Shown piece by piece: positions 42,381-52,104 of a stretch of DNA of 64,000 bases. The notes beneath the pieces are model-generated. The model had not been told where the DNA came from. It ran no database searches and saw nothing but the letters and a program-made list of their open reading frames with translations. Location: contig CAJTDL010000008.1 of the NCBI GenBank assembly GCA_910575035.1, forward strand, positions 62,001 to 126,000, read 5' to 3'. A program made the position numbers and the translations under genes. Within the stretch, counting starts at the first letter, position 1. Each line of letters begins with the position of its first letter. The stretch comes from Lachnospiraceae bacterium (GTDB lineage Bacteria; Bacillota; Clostridia; Lachnospirales; Lachnospiraceae).

Positions 42381-44243
42381 TCAAGGCCTCAAAGAATAAT
42401 TGCACTTTTTCAGGGATAGGTTAGGATTGTAATAGGGATCCCCTTTCTGGATCAACCCCATCCACCTGCTGCGGATAAATTCTATCTCTTCTCCGAACCG
42501 CTGGACTTTTTCCTTGGTATCCTCCTGGCCGCGGGACTTGGACTCATAATGGTAAGCCTCCACAAAGGGATTATAGACGACCAAATAGCCTTCCTGCCTT
42601 ACACGCAGGCAAAAATCCAGATCATTAAATGCCACTGCCAGCTTTTCTTCCAGCCCTTGCACCTTCCCATAGATTTCTTTGGATACCATCAGGCAGGCTG
42701 CTGTTACCGCACTGTAATTCAGCTGCAGAGCCGCCTTGTGGTAATAGCCTTCCTGCCCCCTCTTTAAATCTGGAAACATATTGGCAGCAATCCCATCAAT
42801 CCCCACTACAATCCCTGCATGCTGTATGGTATTATTAGGGTAGTACAGGCGGGCGCCCACAATCCCGACTTCCGGGCGTTGACAGTTGCCCAGCATTTCC
42901 TCCATCCAATCTTGTGTAATAATCTCTATATCGTTATTCAGCAAAACAAGATATTCCCCGGAAGCATAGGAAGCGGCAAAGTTATTGATGGCCGAATAGT
43001 TAAAGCCTTTTTTCCAATGCAGGATCTTGACGGCCTGCCCGCCTGGAAGCCTGCCCTGGCCCAGAATATCCCCCTTATGGCCTTCTGCGCTGGCTGCCTG
43101 GCCATTTCCCACAAGCTCCTGATAATAAGCAAAGGTAGCCCGCTCTGTGCTGTTGTTTTCCACCAGGATGACCTCATAATTCTGATAGGAGGAACGCTGT
43201 ATAGACGCTATGCAGCGGCGCAGCACATCCGACTGGTCTTTATTAGGTATTAGGATAGATAACAGGGGCGTGCCCGCCACTGCGTATTTTACCCGATAAA
43301 AGCCAAAATGCTGCAGCTGCGCCACCTTTGCCTGTTCCCCCATTCTGGACAGATGTCCTTCTAAGGCGCGTTTTCCGGCCTCGTAGGCATATGCCTTGCT
43401 CAGCGGGTTATCTGCTGTAGAGCTGCTATGAATGCGCCAGTGGTACAATACCTTGGGGATATGCCCCACCTTCTTGGCTTCTTCTGTACAGCGCAGGATA
43501 AAGTCATAATCCTGCGCACCGTCAAATTCTTTCCGAAAGCCCCCTACCCGATCCACGATATCCCCTTTCACACAGAAAAAATGGGTAATATAATTATTGG
43601 AACGCAGCAAATCCGGGCTGAAATCCGGCTTGAAATGGGGCTTCTGGTGAACCAGCCCTTTCTTGCCCTCCTCCACCTGATCCTCATCGGTATATATAGC
43701 TTCTATTTCTTTATCCTGGTTGATCAGCAATGCCATTTCATACAGGGCGTCTGGAGCCAGCAGGTCATCATGGTCCATAAACCCAAACCAATCTCCCTTC
43801 GCTATGCCTATGCCAGCATTGGTGTTCTCTGATATGCCGCCGTTTTCCTTCAAATGCACAAAAGATATCCGTTTCTCGCCATATATAATACGGAATTTCC
43901 GCGCCAGCTCTTCTGCCTTCTTCGAGGCAGAGGCATCGGCAATGCAAAGCTGCCAGTTATCATAAGACTGCTGCCGGAGGCTTTGCATCACTTCAACAAA
44001 AAACGCTGGCTTAGGGTTATAGGCAGGCACGATAATGCTGAACAAAGGGCGTATGGGCAGGCTCTCCGAATGCTTTGCCTGGCGGCGCAGCTCTGCGGCG
44101 CTGGCTTTATGGCGTTCAAACCATGGGGCATAGGGAACCCTGCCTGACTCCATCTTATCCTTCAGGCGGTTCCAGAAAGCCTTCGGCCCATAGTGCTTTA
44201 AATATAAAATTCCTTTTTTAATCCGATAAGGTGTAATTTTCAT
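42381..44243 (-). CDS. two-domain family 2 glycosyltransferase
   Basis: 620 residues with two GT-A domains. The first starts FSIIVPAYNPKPAFF and has MDHDDLL; the second starts LSILIPNKDQSDVLRR and has LLNNDIEI and NDLDFCLRV. Such tandem enzymes build repeats with two linkages in cell-wall glycans and O-antigens. A basic N-terminal region of about 65 residues (YLKHYGPKAFWNRLKDK) may associate with the membrane or a partner enzyme. Monofunctional and of unknown donor. It lies between the autolysin and the zinc-ribbon gene. Confidence 0.88.
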   Translation of the reverse strand: MKITPYRIKKGILYLKHYGPKAFWNRLKDKMESGRVPYAPWFERHKASAAELRRQAKHSESLPIRPLFSIIVPAYNPKPAFFVEVMQSLRQQSYDNWQLCIADASASKKAEELARKFRIIYGEKRISFVHLKENGGISENTNAGIGIAKGDWFGFMDHDDLLAPDALYEMALLINQDKEIEAIYTDEDQVEEGKKGLVHQKPHFKPDFSPDLLRSNNYITHFFCVKGDIVDRVGGFRKEFDGAQDYDFILRCTEEAKKVGHIPKVLYHWRIHSSSTADNPLSKAYAYEAGKRALEGHLSRMGEQAKVAQLQHFGFYRVKYAVAGTPLLSILIPNKDQSDVLRRCIASIQRSSYQNYEVILVENNSTERATFAYYQELVGNGQAASAEGHKGDILGQGRLPGGQAVKILHWKKGFNYSAINNFAASYASGEYLVLLNNDIEIITQDWMEEMLGNCQRPEVGIVGARLYYPNNTIQHAGIVVGIDGIAANMFPDLKRGQEGYYHKAALQLNYSAVTAACLMVSKEIYGKVQGLEEKLAVAFNDLDFCLRVRQEGYLVVYNPFVEAYHYESKSRGQEDTKEKVQRFGEEIEFIRSRWMGLIQKGDPYYNPNLSLKKCNYSLRP

Positions 44244-44332
44244 AATATTAGCTTTACTCCTTTTAAAATGGCCGTCAGGGCATACTCCCGGGCATTAATC
44301 TTGAAGTAACAGGCGCTTGATAGCTGCAGCCC

Positions 44333-47242
44333 CTAAAATTTTACAGATAGCGCATCAGAAAAGGCAGAATGCTTCCCCTTCCCGTTATATAAAGAAAAAG
44401 ACTTAATCTTATAATAATAAGTCTTTCCTTTAGATACATTTTTATCCGTCCAGGCCACAGTCCCATTGGCCGCAATTCTCTTTACTTGTTGGTAAGGCCC
44501 ATTCTTGGAGGTGGAACGGTAAACTTTATAACCTGTGGCATTTGAGGCCTTTTTCCAGGTGGCCTTAATGCCAGCGGATACAGATTTCACTGCTTTCAGA
44601 ACAGGCTTTTGCAGGGTTGTGTTTACAGAAAGGACATTAGAATAGCTGGAGGTTGCCGTGCCTTGGACTGTTTTTATATAGGTGCGGATTTTGTAATAAT
44701 ATTTCTTCCCTCCTGCAACACTAGTATCCGACCAGCTGGACTTGGCCGGGTTGGAGATGCTTTTCACCCGGGTGAATTTCCCATTGGCAGAGTCAGAGCG
44801 GAAAATCTGGTAACCCTGGGCTTTTGCGTCCGGCGCCCAGGACAGCTTTACCTTGCTGCCGCCAGAAACCGCTGCCTTATTCAGGCTGGCAGCGGACATG
44901 GCTACTTTGATTGTTTTCACTTTGCTGTAATAAGAAAAATAGCTTTTGCCATTGATCTTACGGTAGCAGCGCATACGGTAAGAATAGGTATGGCCTGGCT
45001 GTATCGTAGTGTCTTTAAAGCTGGTGGTGGACGGCGTCTTGATCGTCTTCAGGCATTTGTAGGCGCCATTGTCTGTTTTCCGGTAAATCCTATAGCCTGT
45101 AACGTCCTCCCCATTCCAGGAAAGGGTGGCTCTTGCATAATTAGTTACCTTTATGCTTTTCCAGGTAGGCTTTACAGTCCTAAGATCTGCCGTCTTCTCT
45201 GCCGAATTGGAAGACCTCAAATTTCCTCCATACAGCTTGAGGTACGCACGTATTTTATAATAATACAGCTTTCCGGGAACGGCCTTTGTATCCTGGTAAG
45301 ATACATTCTCCAGGCCGGTTACTGTTTTGATCCGCGTATAAGACCCATTTTTTTCTTTGCGGAAAATCTGATAGGCTTCTGCGCCAGGGATTTCCTTCCA
45401 GGACAATTTTACGGAGGTATCGCCCGATTTTGAAACGCTTAAGGATGGCTTTGCCAATGTCGCCCCCGGCTTCCCACAGGCCGTGGAAGGCATATTGTTA
45501 TATACAGGCACCTTGAACACAAAGCTGTTATTGATGGTGCCCATTTCTGTATAGCTTTTCCGCACGCTCATGCCTTCGTGGTCGGCTGCCAGCAGGTTCT
45601 GCATGTACTGATGCCAATACAGCCCATTATAAGAAGCATCCACGTCAAATTTCTGCAAGTAAAAGGTATCCTGCCCCTTGGTGATATAATCAGCAGATAC
45701 CGATTCCGCGCCGCCTTTCAAAGCCTTGTAACGGGTGTTCCAGCCCTTTGACTTGGCTTCCTTCAGGCCATTGATAATCACAGCTTCCCCAATCCCTGTC
45801 GCCTGTCTGTTAAAGTAATTATAATATCCTTTATAGCCGGGATAGGTGCCTGAGATCAAAGAGGAATTTCCGCTGACTCCCTGTTCCTGCCGTACCCGGC
45901 TGGCCAGGAAAAAGGGGCTTACCTTCAGTTCCTGCCCGATCTGCATAAATGCCTGGGCATAGGTAATCCCTCCGCCAGAGCCGTCCTCCAATTTGGCATG
46001 GCTCATAAAGGTTCCGCTCAGCACCTTTTCCACACCAGCCTCTGTATGGTAAGCGCTGTTATAAGTAAGCTGCTCAAACTGGAATACCGAATCCTCATTT
46101 AGGAAATTACGGGGATCCATGTAATACTTTATAATGGATTCCGAGGCCTGCACCCAGGTACTTCCTTCCTTTATCACCCACTTGCCTGTAGAAAGGTTAT
46201 AAGAGCTGGCATTTGTGGACTTCCAGGTCACCATAGTAGCCGGGTCACTGTTATCCACTAGGTTCACGCTGTCCGCATTTTCATTCTTCAGCACTTCTTT
46301 CCAATCCAGGCCTGTATTCATGGGCACAAATGTCCAGTTTGGATGGGCGGCAGTCAATGATTTGATATAAGACTGGTAGCTTTTGGGGAATGCGGATAAA
46401 TCCGTATTCCCTGCAGCTGCCCGAACAGACTTGTCAATCCCATAAGTACGCGGGCTCTGGATGCTTTCCTTCCAATCCTGCAGCCTGGTATCCTGGGTAA
46501 TCACATATTGTTCCTGGATAAAGCCATGGCAGGCCACATCCTGGAACCCATATTCCACCTGGAACCAGATTGCGCCATTTTTTACCACAGCTCCTGTCAG
46601 CTTCACCTGATATCCACTGGGAAGGGTATGCAGTACCTCTGCCCCCTCCTCTGGCATAGAGCGGATCGGGAAATCCTTTCCATTTGACAGCATAGCGTAC
46701 ATATCGTATTCCCCTATGATCTCTGAAAAGGATTGTTCCATAGCCTGATCCAAGGCATTTTTGTGGGTGTCCCCATCTCTTTTCTGGATAATATTTCCAT
46801 CAGGGCTTTCCTGGCTGTCCCCGTCGTTCTGCTGAACGCTGTCCTCCCCGTTTCCCTGGATATCCTCTCCATTGCCGCTATTTTCCTGGCTTTTATTTTC
46901 ATCACCGCTGTTTTCTGGTGTCACATCCATGCTTTCCCGGCTGTCCTCCGGATTTTCCTGGATACGGTCCCCATCGCCGCTGCTCTCTGGCGGTGTGCCT
47001 GTGCCCTCCTGGATATCTCCAGTATTTTCCTGGATACCGCTTCCATTTTCCTGGGAGTCTTCTCCTCCCTTTTGTATGCCTCCCGGCATATTTTCCTGCC
47101 ATTCCCCATCTGTTTCCCCTGCTGCATCTGATATTTCCTGTTCCGGCTGGCCGGCATAAAAACGGATGCCATTTCCAAAAACATTTACTGACAGCACAGA
47201 CACTGCCATTACGACTGCTGCAATCTTCAAATTTTTCTTCAA
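44333..47242 (-). CDS. secreted beta-N-acetylglucosaminidase with FN3 repeats
   Basis: 969 residues. Signal peptide (1-25), a Gln/Glu/Asn/Ser-rich low-complexity region (about 35-165), an SH3-like module, a GH73-type glucosaminidase domain with the probable catalytic Glu in ASRVRQEQG, then four fibronectin type III-like repeats (each with Y-x-I/V-x-R and a YYYKIR strand) to the end. It hydrolyses peptidoglycan glycan strands at the cell surface. The FN3-like repeats share their pattern with the amidase coded upstream, so the two autolysins probably use the same binding module. Confidence 0.88.
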   Translation of the reverse strand: MKKNLKIAAVVMAVSVLSVNVFGNGIRFYAGQPEQEISDAAGETDGEWQENMPGGIQKGGEDSQENGSGIQENTGDIQEGTGTPPESSGDGDRIQENPEDSRESMDVTPENSGDENKSQENSGNGEDIQGNGEDSVQQNDGDSQESPDGNIIQKRDGDTHKNALDQAMEQSFSEIIGEYDMYAMLSNGKDFPIRSMPEEGAEVLHTLPSGYQVKLTGAVVKNGAIWFQVEYGFQDVACHGFIQEQYVITQDTRLQDWKESIQSPRTYGIDKSVRAAAGNTDLSAFPKSYQSYIKSLTAAHPNWTFVPMNTGLDWKEVLKNENADSVNLVDNSDPATMVTWKSTNASSYNLSTGKWVIKEGSTWVQASESIIKYYMDPRNFLNEDSVFQFEQLTYNSAYHTEAGVEKVLSGTFMSHAKLEDGSGGGITYAQAFMQIGQELKVSPFFLASRVRQEQGVSGNSSLISGTYPGYKGYYNYFNRQATGIGEAVIINGLKEAKSKGWNTRYKALKGGAESVSADYITKGQDTFYLQKFDVDASYNGLYWHQYMQNLLAADHEGMSVRKSYTEMGTINNSFVFKVPVYNNMPSTACGKPGATLAKPSLSVSKSGDTSVKLSWKEIPGAEAYQIFRKEKNGSYTRIKTVTGLENVSYQDTKAVPGKLYYYKIRAYLKLYGGNLRSSNSAEKTADLRTVKPTWKSIKVTNYARATLSWNGEDVTGYRIYRKTDNGAYKCLKTIKTPSTTSFKDTTIQPGHTYSYRMRCYRKINGKSYFSYYSKVKTIKVAMSAASLNKAAVSGGSKVKLSWAPDAKAQGYQIFRSDSANGKFTRVKSISNPAKSSWSDTSVAGGKKYYYKIRTYIKTVQGTATSSYSNVLSVNTTLQKPVLKAVKSVSAGIKATWKKASNATGYKVYRSTSKNGPYQQVKRIAANGTVAWTDKNVSKGKTYYYKIKSFSLYNGKGKHSAFSDALSVKF

Positions 47243-47291
47243 AACAAATCTCCCTTTCCAAAAAAGTTACAATGGGTTCCAAAATAGTTTC

Positions 47292-50200
47292 TTAAGGATT
47301 CTTTACAAAGCTGAAAGAACATGTGCATACGTCAGAATATCCACTGTAATATTTCTTATCCCCAACCATCCATATGGTTCTGACCTTGTAATAATAAGTG
47401 GATCCCTCTTCTACATCATGGTCGATAAACGTGGTTCCCTGGCTGGCTTCACCAATCACCTGAAAATCACGCCCTTCCTCTTTGCTCCTTCTTATTTCAT
47501 ACCCATGCGCCCCAGATACTCCCTTTAACTCCAGCACAATGCCGCCGTCTGCCTTGGCGGTAATGGATGTTACCGCAGTAGCCTCCACAGCCGTAGACCC
47601 TACGACTGGCGCCGGCTCGCTCTCAAGCCCATCCAGGCCCCAGCTCCCCGTTGCTGTCACCTTATAGTAATATGTCTTGTTAGGAAGGACAGCTGTATCT
47701 GTGTATGTAGTCTTTTCCGCAGATACAGCCCCAACCACTTGATAGCCGCTGGCTTCCTTTGTGCTCCTTAAAATCTGATAACCGTCTGCCCCTGTTTTTT
47801 TGCTCCAGGAAAGCTTGACCCTGTCCGCCCTCTGGGAGGAAACCTTCACGCCCTTGGGAGAATCCAGCATCCATTTTTCCTTGGCGCCTGTATAGCTCCC
47901 ATATCCTGTAACGGTTCCTGTCCGCAATGCACGGACTTTGTAGTAATAAGGCTTCCCAACCTCCACATTCGTGTCTGTATAGACCAGGGAAGATTTTCCT
48001 TTCAGCTTTACGACCTGCTTGTAAGGCCCTTTCTTATTATCGCTGCGCACAATTTGATAGCCATTGGCCGACGTCACAGCTTCCCAGGTAATCTGTATGC
48101 CATTATTCTGGGAATACAAAGACTTCACATTAACGCTGCCCAGGTTCCTCCGCCCCACAGGCGCAGAATTGCTGCTGTAATTATTTACCTTATTTTTCTT
48201 GGCAATTGTCTGTACTGCATAGTAATATTTCTTCCCAGGTGAGATGGAAGTGTCTACATATGTTACATTTTTATTCCCCTTCACATCTGCTACCTTCACA
48301 TAAGTCCCATTTTCCTTATCACTCCGTTTGATGCGGTAAAGATAGGCGTTGGGATCCCTCACCCATTTAATCTCCATACTCTTGCTGTTCTTGGATCTGA
48401 CATACTGGATGGATGTGGGGGAAATGGTGCTTTCACCAACTGGCTTGCTATAGCTGCTGACCCCATTTTTCCCGTTCACACGGTTAATAGCCAAAATCCT
48501 GTAATAGTACGTTATGCCTTTCTTCAGCTTTTTGTCCACATAGCTTATGGTATCTCCTGACTTAATGGTAGCAACCGTGGCATATCCCTTTTTGGCAGAA
48601 GTGCTCCTCTGGATACGGTATGCATAGATATTCGGAACCTTTTTCCACCGAACCAAAAGGGAGGTGCTGGTCTTAGAGCTTACGCTGACAATCTCTGAAG
48701 GCTGTATTGCCCATCCGGAGAGGACATTGGAATATCCGCCAAACCCATTGGCATCCCCTCCCCTGGCACGTACTTTATAATAATAGTCCTTCTGCATCTC
48801 AATGTTTCCATCCATGTAGGAAACCTCATCCTGCCCATTCACAACAGCAATCTTCTTATAGCTGCCGTCCTGCGCATCACTGCGGTAAACCTCATACTTA
48901 GATGCACCCTCTACCTGCCCCCAGGAGACGCAAAGCCTGCCGCTGGACTTGGATACTACGGAAGCAACCTGAGGCTTCGCAAGGGGGCTGGCAGCATAAA
49001 CATTGGAATCCTCCGACACTTCCCCATCTGAAAATACTGCACGCACTTTATAATAATACTCTTTCTGCGCATCCAGTTTCGTATCATCATAAGTATCCCC
49101 TGCTACCGTGGCAATTTTCGTATAGGCGCCATTCTTGGCATCACTGCGGTAAACCTCATAAGACTCTGCATTTTTCACGGTTTCCCATGTAATCCGAAGC
49201 TTTTCACTGCCTCTGGACTGAGCCCCCGTAATACGCGGCTCTGTCCCCTGCTGGGAAAGCTGGTAATAGCTTACAATGGCTTGTGCGTCCGCCACTCCCA
49301 GACGCTTTAATTTGGCATCTGAATTTAAAAAACCAGACACATCCGACGCATTGCTCAAAAAAGCATGCTCAATCAGCACAGCAGGAAACCCAGCCAGCTT
49401 GCTCCTGCGGATAATCGCCAGATAATCGGCCAATGACCCATCTGGATAGGTGGTATTATTTTCCGAATTACGGATCACAATCCCATCTGCCCAGGTGGAC
49501 AGCCCCAAAGCGGCCAATTTTTGGTAAATGGACGTAGCCAGCCCCTTACCCTCTTCCCAGACATCCTTCCTATAATTGCTGTTTGGATAATAAACGCCTA
49601 CTCCCCTGGCGCTGGAGCTTGGGCTTGCATTCAAATGAAAGCTCACATAGACGTCAGCCTTCTTGCTCTGGGCAAATTCCACCCTTCTGGCATTGCAGGT
49701 GCCTGAATCTACACTGCTGCCGCCAAAGGGGCAGGCTTTCGTATCCCTGGTCATAAAAATGCTGATCCCGCCGTACTTCTGCAGTTCTTCCCTGCAATAC
49801 AGGGCAATCTTCAAAACCAGATCCTGCTCCTTATACCCATAATACCCTGCGCCTGCATGGGTACTGTCATGCCCTGGATCCAGGATTATTACCATCTCCT
49901 TAGCCCCTTTTGGCGCCATCCGGAGCAGAGGGCTTTCCCCCTCTCCCTGCTTCTCTCCCAGGACATCTTCCAAAGACTGGCTGGAAGCCACATTCCCATT
50001 CTCATCCATGGTCACCACATTTGCTTCTACCTCATCCAGCAGCGCCTGGTTCAGCAAAACCTCATCCGGCTCCCCCTGCGCCTGGCATCCAACGCCATAA
50101 ACCACTTCCATCTCCTCATCTGCCAATACAACACGGTAGCCCTGGCCTCCTGCCTGATACGAAATTTCCTTCAGAGCATAAACCCCTGTTTGCCCTTCTT

Positions 50201-50615
50201 CTGTATATTCCATAGAGAAACGGGCCATATTCCCAGAAATCCCCTGGGCTTCCACTGTAAATTCCTGCCCTGTCCCCGTATGCACATACTGCAGGGAGGC
50301 TCCCTCTAAGACAGTGCCTTCCTGTCCAAGCCCTGCCACCACATTCTGGCTCCCTGGAACCGGAACCGATTCACTCTCCTGCATCAAAAACTGCAAAACC
50401 CCCTTCTCCCGCGCTTCTTCCTCTGTCAACTCCTGTACGCCGTCTTTGGGCTCCTGCGCCTGCCCTTCCTGCCCTGGCAGCGCGTTCCCTTCCCCCTGAG
50501 CCTCTGGCTCCTGAATCCCCTGCTGCAGTTCCTGCGCCTGTGCATAGGGCGCTGCTGAGGTAAGAACCATACATACCGTTATAATAAATGCAATTATCCT
50601 TTTCCCTGCTCTCAT
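47292..50615 (-). CDS. secreted N-acetylmuramoyl-L-alanine amidase with seven FN3 repeats
   Basis: 1107 residues. Signal peptide (about 1-27), acidic region, a beta-rich domain, then Amidase_3 with VIILDPGHDSTHAGAG (zinc His), VSFHLNASPS and IEHAFLSN. The last ~650 residues are seven fibronectin type III-like units, recognisable by the recurring Y-E/Q/R-I/V-x-R-S and YYYKVR motifs. It cleaves stem peptides from muramic acid. The gene is 49 bases upstream of the glucosaminidase, so both autolysins are probably on one transcript. Confidence 0.92.
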   Translation of the reverse strand: MRAGKRIIAFIITVCMVLTSAAPYAQAQELQQGIQEPEAQGEGNALPGQEGQAQEPKDGVQELTEEEAREKGVLQFLMQESESVPVPGSQNVVAGLGQEGTVLEGASLQYVHTGTGQEFTVEAQGISGNMARFSMEYTEEGQTGVYALKEISYQAGGQGYRVVLADEEMEVVYGVGCQAQGEPDEVLLNQALLDEVEANVVTMDENGNVASSQSLEDVLGEKQGEGESPLLRMAPKGAKEMVIILDPGHDSTHAGAGYYGYKEQDLVLKIALYCREELQKYGGISIFMTRDTKACPFGGSSVDSGTCNARRVEFAQSKKADVYVSFHLNASPSSSARGVGVYYPNSNYRKDVWEEGKGLATSIYQKLAALGLSTWADGIVIRNSENNTTYPDGSLADYLAIIRRSKLAGFPAVLIEHAFLSNASDVSGFLNSDAKLKRLGVADAQAIVSYYQLSQQGTEPRITGAQSRGSEKLRITWETVKNAESYEVYRSDAKNGAYTKIATVAGDTYDDTKLDAQKEYYYKVRAVFSDGEVSEDSNVYAASPLAKPQVASVVSKSSGRLCVSWGQVEGASKYEVYRSDAQDGSYKKIAVVNGQDEVSYMDGNIEMQKDYYYKVRARGGDANGFGGYSNVLSGWAIQPSEIVSVSSKTSTSLLVRWKKVPNIYAYRIQRSTSAKKGYATVATIKSGDTISYVDKKLKKGITYYYRILAINRVNGKNGVSSYSKPVGESTISPTSIQYVRSKNSKSMEIKWVRDPNAYLYRIKRSDKENGTYVKVADVKGNKNVTYVDTSISPGKKYYYAVQTIAKKNKVNNYSSNSAPVGRRNLGSVNVKSLYSQNNGIQITWEAVTSANGYQIVRSDNKKGPYKQVVKLKGKSSLVYTDTNVEVGKPYYYKVRALRTGTVTGYGSYTGAKEKWMLDSPKGVKVSSQRADRVKLSWSKKTGADGYQILRSTKEASGYQVVGAVSAEKTTYTDTAVLPNKTYYYKVTATGSWGLDGLESEPAPVVGSTAVEATAVTSITAKADGGIVLELKGVSGAHGYEIRRSKEEGRDFQVIGEASQGTTFIDHDVEEGSTYYYKVRTIWMVGDKKYYSGYSDVCTCSFSFVKNP

Positions 50616-50673
50616 CTGCTCATCACTCCATTCCTAAATCCATGGTAACTATTCCATGCCTTCCTGGCTGCAA

Positions 50674-51765
50674 TCAATACCCTGTGTTTGCCCGGATCGC
50701 CGCACTCAAATCCTTCACAGTCTGCGAAGTAGAATACGCCTCATTGGTATACAGGAACTGATGCAGCTGCACCACATTTGCCTCCAAATCAATCGGTATT
50801 ACCATATCACCCATATTCCCCACATTTCCAGATTCTTTCTCAAAAGGAAATCCTGTATTCTCCCCCATATGATACTTCCCTGCATCCTTAGCTAATCCTA
50901 TCAGTTCTGTCAGCTCAAGGCTAGTGGAAATTTGAGGCAATATCTCATCCAGCAGATTATTCAGCGTAAAGAAATCACACTGCTTTGCCTTCTCAAACAT
51001 CTTCTGTATCACGGTCCTCTGCCGCTCTGTACGCTTATAATCCCATCCTTCTGTATAGCGGATCCTGGTATAAGCCGTTGCCTGCACCCCATCTACATGG
51101 ACGCCTGTACCCGGCGATACATGGGAGCTGCTGTGCCCTACAATCTCGCCTGTGGTGTCAATATAATCATTCATATACCCCACTTCATCCTCCTGGATAT
51201 CCAGCTCAATCCCACCTAACAGGTCGATTGCCTGGGTCAGGGCATTGAAATCCACGCTGACATAATCTGTAATATCCAAATCCAGATTTTTGTTCAGCAT
51301 TTCAATTGCCTGCTTCGGCCCTCCATTGGCATATGCGGAATTGGCTTTGCGGAACTTATCCTGGTCAACATCCAGATAAGTGTCCCTGTAAATGGAAGCC
51401 ATTTTAATCTCTCCGTCTTCTTTGTTGATGCTCACCACAATAATGGCGTCGCTGTTGCCGCTTTCAAAACTCCCAGATGAACGGTTATCCAGCCCAAACA
51501 AAGCAATGCTTTCATACCCTTTTAAAGCCTCCTTCGTCTCCGGCGTCAGTTCATTGATCTTTACATCCTTTTCCCTGATCAGGGTCTTGCCCATTTTTTC
51601 ATATTTATTCCAGGCAAAAGCAAACGCCAGGCCCGCCAATGCCAATAACACCACGATCAGCATCAGAATCACTTTTCTCCGCTGGCGCTTTCTCCTGCTG
51701 GCCTTCTTCCGTTTCCTTCTGTCAGGCGTCTGGCCTCTGCCATTGTTCCGTACTTCTCTCTCCAT
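50674..51765 (-). CDS. LytR-CpsA-Psr (LCP) family protein 2
   Basis: 363 residues: a very basic cytoplasmic start (RKRKKASRRKRQRRK), a transmembrane helix at about 35-55, and the extracellular domain with LFGLDNRS, ASIYRDTYLDV and FRKANSAYANGGP. The start is ATG 51765 with GGAGG eight bases upstream; a longer frame to 51864 looks non-coding. It presumably ligates one of the glycans made here to the wall. Unlike LCP 1 it lacks the acidic tail and the 11-bp repeat array. Confidence 0.9.
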   Translation of the reverse strand: MEREVRNNGRGQTPDRRKRKKASRRKRQRRKVILMLIVVLLALAGLAFAFAWNKYEKMGKTLIREKDVKINELTPETKEALKGYESIALFGLDNRSSGSFESGNSDAIIVVSINKEDGEIKMASIYRDTYLDVDQDKFRKANSAYANGGPKQAIEMLNKNLDLDITDYVSVDFNALTQAIDLLGGIELDIQEDEVGYMNDYIDTTGEIVGHSSSHVSPGTGVHVDGVQATAYTRIRYTEGWDYKRTERQRTVIQKMFEKAKQCDFFTLNNLLDEILPQISTSLELTELIGLAKDAGKYHMGENTGFPFEKESGNVGNMGDMVIPIDLEANVVQLHQFLYTNEAYSTSQTVKDLSAAIRANTGY

Positions 51766-52104
51766 TTGGGAATCCTCCTTTTCCTCCTTAATCCGTCCCA
51801 TAACCATATATGCCGCATTCCATAAAACTGTCAAATATACAATCTTTCTCCATCCCTTCTGCATGCCTGGAAAGCAGAATATTGCCCATATTTCTCAGAC
51901 ACGCCTTAGCTTATCGAGTATAACATAAAAAGATACACTTTTCCATAAAGTTTTCGAAATGCCAAGAGAATTAATATTATTTTAATATTTTCCTGGAAAA
52001 ATAATCCATTCCTGCTATTGCTTTCCTATTGATTTTCATGTAAACTATCTCTAAAAATGGCAATACTTTATCATATGGTTTCAACAGACGAAAGGGGCAT
52101 TCTC
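51766..52104. promoter_or_regulatory. divergent intergenic region
   Basis: 339 bases between LCP gene 2 (minus) and the plus-strand membrane gene. The gene-strand TGTTATACT at 51925-51917 is an extended -10 for LCP 2, with a weak -35. TTGCTT (52018-52023), 17 bases and TAAACT (52041-52046) form a promoter for the plus-strand gene. AT-rich sequence in between; no open frame. Confidence 0.55.

Noticed and set aside
47500-50000. Long plus-strand open frames opposite the autolysins
   Set aside because: They mirror biased codon use of the minus-strand FN3 repeats and encode no recognisable motif.
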